Below, in pieces: positions 4,585 to 7,785 of a DNA stretch of 7,785 bases; position 1 is the first letter of the stretch; every line of letters begins with the position of its first letter. The notes below the pieces were generated by a model that saw nothing but the letters and a program-made list of their open reading frames with translations, had not been told where the DNA came from and did no database searches. The translations under genes and the position numbers were made by a program. The stretch comes from Nitrososphaerota archaeon (GTDB taxonomy: Archaea > Thermoproteota > Nitrososphaeria > Nitrososphaerales > Gagatemarchaeaceae): assembly GCA_005877365.1 (NCBI GenBank), contig VBPP01000128.1:1-7785 (forward strand). Reading direction: 5' to 3'.

Positions 4585-6255
4585 ATGAGCCGACGAATCA
4601 CGAGACGAGAGTTTATCAAATACGGAGCGGCGGTGCTCGGTTCCGCCACGCTGGTGAATGGCGCCCTCTATTCTCTCCTGTCGCAGGGGACAGGGATCGC
4701 CCGGGTGGCTGATGAGACGTTTCGCACGCCTCTCCGGTTCGCCCCCTTCACGCAGGCGAGAAGGATCGCCCCAGCGGATGATCAGGAGTTTCGCACGCCG
4801 ATCCGGTTCACCCCCTTCACGCAGGCCCTTCCCATTCCCCCCGTGAAACAGCCCGGCGATTCGTTCACCCACCGCTGTGCACTCCCGGCGGTGTCGGGTC
4901 TCAGCGCCCCGAAGTTCTATACGGTCCAGATGAAGAAGGCCACGGCGGAAATTATTCCGGGACACCCGGAGACGGTGATTTGGGGCTACGACGGGCTGTA
5001 CCCGGGTCCGACGTTCCGGGTGAACCACAATGAACCCGCGATCGTACGCTTCGTGAATGGCCTCACTGTTAACACGATTGTCCACAATCATGGCGGGCAT
5101 AACTCTTCGGAATCCGACGGATCCGACAGCGTCTTCCCCTCTCAGGTGATCCCGCCCAATGAGTCGAGGGACTTCTGCTACGGCAACATCGCCCCGATCA
5201 ATCCAGCCACTCACCAGCAGGAAATCTCGGACTTTGCCTCGACCCAGTGGTATCACGACCACATGATGGACCTGACCGGTCAGAACGTGTATATGGGCTT
5301 GGCGGGGTTCTACCTGCTCACGGACGAGCTCGAGAAGGGTCTCATCGACGGTGGGACGCTTCCGGCCGACTCCTTCAATATCCCGCTCGTGTTCCAGGAC
5401 CGGGTCTTTGACCAGAACGCCCAACTCGTCTTCAATCCCGGGCAGGACGAATTCAACGGGTGGCTCGGAGACGTGTTCGTCGTCAACGGGAAGGCTCAGC
5501 CCTACTTCAACGTACAGCGGCGAAAGTACCGGTTCCGAATGCTCAACGGCAGCAACGCCCGCTGGTACGAACTTCAACTCTCGTCGGGACAGTTCCTCCA
5601 GATCGGCAACGACAGTTGGCTGCTCCCGTTTGCGATCCCTCGAACCAGCATCCGGCTCGCGCTGGCCGAGCGAGCGGACGTCATCATCGACTTTCGGGAC
5701 GCGCCAAACGAGGTGTTCCTGAACAACATCCTGGAGCAGAGGGAAGGGGCCACCCCCTCGGGGGTGACGAAACCGGGGACGCCGCTGCTGAAGTTTATCG
5801 TGAGCGGATCGCCCGTCAGCAATGACGCCAGCGTCGTCTCAGGGACGACGCTGCGACCACACACCCCAATTCGTCCAGAGGAAATCGTCCAGACCAGGCG
5901 ATTCGTGTTTGCACAGGACCACCACTGGGTCATCAACGACCGAGAGTTTGACCCCAGACGTAACGATGCGACCCCTAAGAGCAATACCGCCGAGCGATGG
6001 ATCTTCAAGAACGACGGCGGCGACTGGTCCCACCCTATCCACCCGCACCTCGAAGCGCACCAGATTCAGAAGATCAATGGGCGTGCTCCGCCGGTGTACA
6101 ATTCGTTCAAGAAGGACACCACGCCGCTCGGGCCGGACGACGAGGCGGAGGTCTTCATCAAGTTCCGCACGTTCACCGGCCGGTACGTCTTCCACTGTCA
6201 CAATCTCGAGCACGAGGATCATGCTATGATGGCTGCCTTCGAGGTGTTACCATGA
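4585..6255 (+). CDS. Tat-exported CotA/laccase-like multicopper oxidase
   Basis: A 556-residue three-cupredoxin multicopper oxidase, similar in layout to CotA and bilirubin oxidase. Such enzymes oxidise phenols, bilirubin-like compounds or metal ions outside the membrane and reduce O2 to water. The twin-arginine signal is TRREFIK (6-12) with a hydrophobic stretch to about 30, implying folded export. All copper sites are present: HNH (167-169) and WYHDH (222-226) for the trinuclear centre, HPIHPH (483-488), and HCHNLEHEDHAM (537-548) with the type-1 Cys538, His543 and axial Met548. Residues 37-82 are a 23-residue tandem duplication ahead of the usual LPIPP start of domain 1. By hand count only about 7 of 37 arginines are AGA/AGG, unlike HflX, suggesting horizontal acquisition. 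The axial Met suggests a lower-potential, CotA-like type-1 copper. The substrate cannot be told. Confidence 0.95.
   Translation: MSRRITRREFIKYGAAVLGSATLVNGALYSLLSQGTGIARVADETFRTPLRFAPFTQARRIAPADDQEFRTPIRFTPFTQALPIPPVKQPGDSFTHRCALPAVSGLSAPKFYTVQMKKATAEIIPGHPETVIWGYDGLYPGPTFRVNHNEPAIVRFVNGLTVNTIVHNHGGHNSSESDGSDSVFPSQVIPPNESRDFCYGNIAPINPATHQQEISDFASTQWYHDHMMDLTGQNVYMGLAGFYLLTDELEKGLIDGGTLPADSFNIPLVFQDRVFDQNAQLVFNPGQDEFNGWLGDVFVVNGKAQPYFNVQRRKYRFRMLNGSNARWYELQLSSGQFLQIGNDSWLLPFAIPRTSIRLALAERADVIIDFRDAPNEVFLNNILEQREGATPSGVTKPGTPLLKFIVSGSPVSNDASVVSGTTLRPHTPIRPEEIVQTRRFVFAQDHHWVINDREFDPRRNDATPKSNTAERWIFKNDGGDWSHPIHPHLEAHQIQKINGRAPPVYNSFKKDTTPLGPDDEAEVFIKFRTFTGRYVFHCHNLEHEDHAMMAAFEVLP
4693..4830 (+). 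repeat. 69-base in-frame tandem repeat inside the oxidase gene
   Basis: Two adjacent units, 4693-4761 and 4762-4830, agree at 54 of 69 bases by hand count and encode residues 37-59 and 60-82. The shared peptide pattern is IA-x(7)-FRTPxRFxPFTQA. The second unit leads directly into LPIPP, the conserved entry to cupredoxin domain 1; the first unit has RRIAP at that place. It sits in the linker after the Tat signal, so it lengthens the exposed N-terminal arm without touching copper sites. Confidence 0.9.
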
Positions 6256-6450
6256 CGACAGCCTATAGGTGAAATCAGCGGCCCGAAGAAGGGTTCGGGG
6301 AGCGGAGAAACATGTAAGACGCCTTGGTTGACCTGTCATTTTAGCAAGGGTGGGGAAGCCAGGCCTCACGAGCCCATATCAACAGTATCGGGGCCAGGAT
6401 CTTCCGGATGGGATGTCATCCGCACCCCACGCGGTCACGAGCGAGGATTT
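6256..6450. other. Gene-free stretch downstream of the oxidase
   Basis: Apart from the hairpin at 6282-6299, I see no coding, RNA or mobile-element signal here. A plus-strand open frame begins at 6328, but its later half is the antisense of the LURP-one-like fragment, and it has no recognisable family feature. Confidence 0.5.
6282..6299 (+). terminator. Hairpin just after the oxidase gene
   Basis: CCCGAA (6282-6287) pairs perfectly with TTCGGG (6294-6299) around a six-base loop, 26 bases after the oxidase stop. No T-run follows, so it is not a classical bacterial intrinsic terminator. It could stabilise the 3' end of the mRNA or be a remnant of a donor-genome terminator. Confidence 0.35.
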
Positions 6451-6684
6451 CTAGTGTCTTCTTTCCGTCACTTCTTCATGCTCTATGGCGATGACTGCTC
6501 CGATCACCATCCTTGGGTCTGCATTACCCGTTATCGACACTCCAAACTGATCTCTGATGGAGACCCACTTGCGATGAACCTGCGCTACCTGTACCTTGTT
6601 GACTTCCATTCTGTAATCGTGCTCAACGAAGTTTCCGAAGATGCGCATGTACTCTACCCCATTCTTTTCTACCCAGTACTCATG
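6451..6684 (-). pseudogene. C-terminal fragment of a LURP-one-related (YxjI/LOR family) protein
   Basis: The minus strand encodes about 77 residues matching the C-terminal half of LURP-one-related proteins, a tubby-like beta-barrel family of uncertain function. Visible landmarks are MRIFGNFVEHDYRMEV (family pattern G-x-F-x-x-x-x-Y), VAQVHRKWVSIRDQFGVSI (family pattern V-x-x-V-s-k-K-W-x-s-x-x-D-x-Y-G-V-x-I) and the final hydrophobic strand MVIGAVIAIEHEE. The natural stop TAG is at 6451-6453. Reading backwards, the frame stays open through EYWVEKNG but meets a stop at 6685-6687, right where the duplicated HD-tail segment begins (6691). The first half of the gene is therefore missing, and the break coincides with the repeat boundary. 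The Met at 6646-6648 is unlikely to be a real start, since it lies inside the barrel. Confidence 0.75.
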
Positions 6685-6690
6685 TTAGCG

Positions 6691-6795
6691 AGGAAGGGCA
6701 CGACGTGAAGAAGCTCGAAGCCCTCAAGGGAGGATTTGAGGGTGGTCCTCGGGAGAGACCCGGAAGAGGTCATCTTCGAGAAGATCAGGACCTGA
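6691..6795 (+). pseudogene. Decayed 3' fragment of the HD-domain gene
   Basis: Only the last 34 or so codons of the HD protein are present. The catalytic HD motif and all metal ligands are absent. Two indels in G runs shift the frame between about 6698 and 6728, then restore it, so the end reads EDLRVVLGRDPEEVIFEKIRT before TGA. There is no start and no plausible function as an HD protein. It matches the intact copy without substitutions for 98 bases, which is surprising for non-functional DNA and implies a recent event or gene conversion. Confidence 0.88.
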
Positions 6796-6796
6796 T

Positions 6797-6901
6797 ATGC
6801 CAGTCTGCACGTGCAGGGTCTGTGAGCACCAGATGTACGAGGCCTGCGAGAAGTGCTCGTGCTGCGCCTACAAGAGGGTGGGGTGCTTTCGGAAGACTTA
6901 G
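6797..6901 (+). CDS. 34-residue cysteine-rich mini-protein, copy B
   Basis: An intact second copy of the mini-gene at 4013. It keeps the length, all eight cysteines, H11 and the AYKRVGC segment. Amino-acid differences are K10E, V13M, G18E, T21S, Q32R and A34T, all outside the cysteines; the remaining base changes are silent. Preservation of an open frame and every cysteine through 12 of 105 base differences suggests that both copies are, or until recently were, under selection as metal-binding peptides. Here it follows a decayed HD tail, so its promoter is uncertain: no clear TATA element is seen just upstream, and it may be silent or read from far upstream. Confidence 0.65.
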   Translation: MPVCTCRVCEHQMYEACEKCSCCAYKRVGCFRKT

Positions 6902-6975
6902 CATCCCAAAAATGATCTGAGTGCGCATGTCTTCAGTGAGGTCGACTCAGTCTATCAACGCAGGCGGCTCGTCGG

Positions 6976-7449
6976 TCAGGTTGTCATCGTTGCCGCTTTC
7001 AGCATCGAACCCCGCCTGATGTAGCTCCTGCCCATGAAAGCGAGGAGGATCACTGGAATCTGAAGTATGATTGAAGCGAGAGCAGAATAGCCGAAGGGTG
7101 GACAGCCATATGGGCATCCGATAGCTGCGTTCGGTGGGATTGCACCGTATCCGAATATGTAGGCCGTGAATCCTTGGGGGAACGTAAAGCCGGGCGGTGC
7201 GGAGCTGAAAAACGCATTGCCGAGTTGAGCCAAGAGCCAGAGGGCGGAAAGGACCAAAGTAATCGTCAGCCCCCACGAGGGCCTCGCCAAGAGCAGTACT
7301 ACCAGAATGACGTAGACCGCAATTACTCCCTCAAGATTTGTCAACGTCCCGCGGGGCACATATCCGTCAAAGGCGACGATGGTTGCGTCCGTGATTATCG
7401 ATAGGACCACGAACAAAAGCGTCAGCTTCCTGTAGCCCCGCCAGTCCAA
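6976..7449 (-). CDS. Four-helix integral membrane protein of unknown function
   Basis: A 157-residue protein with four hydrophobic segments at about 9-27, 41-56, 59-80 and 121-140. A loop of about 40 residues between helices 3 and 4 is rich in Gly, Pro and aromatic residues and has a CPYGCPP motif (112-118). The two cysteines could form a disulfide or bind a metal. The N-terminus is basic (RGYRK) and the C-terminus has RSYIRRG, so both ends probably face the cytoplasm. The start is TTG at 7447-7449, with a TATA-like element about 28 bases upstream, suggesting a leaderless transcript. It converges on mini-gene B across a 74-base gap (6902-6975). I do not recognise the family. Confidence 0.72.
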   Translation of the reverse strand: MDWRGYRKLTLLFVVLSIITDATIVAFDGYVPRGTLTNLEGVIAVYVILVVLLLARPSWGLTITLVLSALWLLAQLGNAFFSSAPPGFTFPQGFTAYIFGYGAIPPNAAIGCPYGCPPFGYSALASIILQIPVILLAFMGRSYIRRGSMLKAATMTT

Positions 7450-7785
7450 GACGCTCTAGGGTATAACTTGACCATTTTATGTTTGTCCAATCTACTGGGG
7501 AGATCCGGGTCTCAACCCAGAAGAGGCGGGATTCACATCCACGACGTAGGAATTCGTTCTCTGCCGCTAAAGTCGCCTCGCGCCTGCAGTCGTTGGAAGC
7601 CAACTCTATGTTTATCAATCCCTCCTGACAAGAAGGGCTGTAACCTTAAGGCGAGATTCGTAATAACACGTCGATTGTTTGCATGGAGAAGTCAACCTCT
7701 CAGTGATGAACCTTTTGGGATTGATCGTTTTGGAAACCTTGGCGCTTATTAGGGCAGTTCGTCTTCGATTGTGTGAACGAGAGTA
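7450..7785. other. 336-base terminal stretch without a recognised gene
   Basis: Beyond the promoter of the membrane protein no gene is supported. A plus open frame from a TTG near 7468 to 7752 (94 residues) and a minus open frame 7367-7618 overlapping the membrane gene have no family features and poor starts. A six-base-pair hairpin (TCCGGG/CCCAGA with one G-T pair, about 7505-7522) recalls a tRNA T-arm on the minus strand, but no other tRNA arms can be built around it. Confidence 0.45.
7473..7482 (-). promoter_or_regulatory. Candidate TATA element for the membrane protein gene
   Basis: On the minus strand the sequence reads CATAAAATGG, centred about 28 bases before the TTG start at 7449. 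This is the spacing expected for an archaeal leaderless transcript starting at or next to the start codon. It lies in the most AT-rich patch nearby. Confidence 0.45.

Larger units (their letters stand above)
6691..6901 (+). repeat. Direct repeat, right copy (decayed HD tail + Cys mini-gene)
   Basis: Same-orientation copy of 3907-4117, offset by 2,784 bases, with 14 substitutions and two single-base indels in G runs (one fewer G near 6698, one more G near 6728). Its left edge abuts the broken LURP-one-like gene; its right edge is the stop of the mini-gene. Together the copies bracket the oxidase. Recombination between them would excise a 2,784-base circle. Confidence 0.95.

Noticed and set aside
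4456..5577. A 373-codon minus-strand open frame antisense to the oxidase
   Set aside because: It is the shadow of the oxidase in a GC-rich sequence; the peptide is Arg/Glu/His-rich and matches no family, whereas the sense strand has full copper motifs.
6705..6920. A 71-codon plus-strand frame across the right repeat
   Set aside because: It is the out-of-frame reading of the HD tail and mini-gene created by the extra G near 6728.
7500..7560. Possible tRNA gene or tRNA-derived attachment site on the minus strand
   Set aside because: One T-arm-like hairpin exists, but the loop has six bases rather than seven and no acceptor, D or anticodon arms can be built.

Overview
The window looks like archaeal chromosome, most likely a GC-rich member of the Thaumarchaeota/TACK side. 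The basis is gene content: archaeal NAC, a stand-alone PUA protein of the archaeosine-enzyme type, an archaeal HflX GTPase, the SPOUT tRNA methyltransferase Trm56, the TFE alpha subunit and an archaeal HD-domain protein. Genes are tightly packed with 4-base start/stop overlaps, TTG and GTG starts are frequent, and arginine is mostly AGG. The phylum is an inference from gene content, not from a marker tree.

Layout. (1) 21-1362, minus strand: a three-gene run, PUA protein -> NAC -> degenerate Nudix-like protein, joined by 4-base overlaps. (2) 1363-1436: a 74-base AT-rich divergent promoter region. (3) 1437-4117, plus strand: HflX -> Trm56 -> TFE alpha -> HD protein -> a 34-residue protein with eight cysteines, all overlapping or nearly touching. 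These first three blocks are core translation and transcription genes. (4) 4118-4584: a 467-base gap with no convincing gene, ending in a promoter. (5) 4585-6255: a complete Tat-exported CotA/laccase-like multicopper oxidase whose codon use differs from the neighbours, probably acquired. (6) 6256-6901: a remnant zone with the C-terminal fragment of a LURP-one-related (YxjI-type) gene on the minus strand, abutting a second 211-base copy of the HD-gene tail plus the Cys-rich mini-gene. (7) 6976-7449, minus: a four-helix membrane protein of unknown function, then 336 bases with nothing recognised.

Most notable observations. The oxidase region is bracketed by two direct repeats (3907-4117 and 6691-6901, offset 2,784 bases). 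Each carries an intact copy of the eight-cysteine mini-protein, and the second truncates another gene. This resembles an integration or duplication scar. Separately, the TFE alpha gene appears to have lost its zinc ribbon: the frame stops at 3440, but the expected C-terminal helix remains in another frame and ends in a GTGA overlap with the HD gene. The oxidase also carries a 23-residue tandem duplication between its Tat signal and its first cupredoxin domain.
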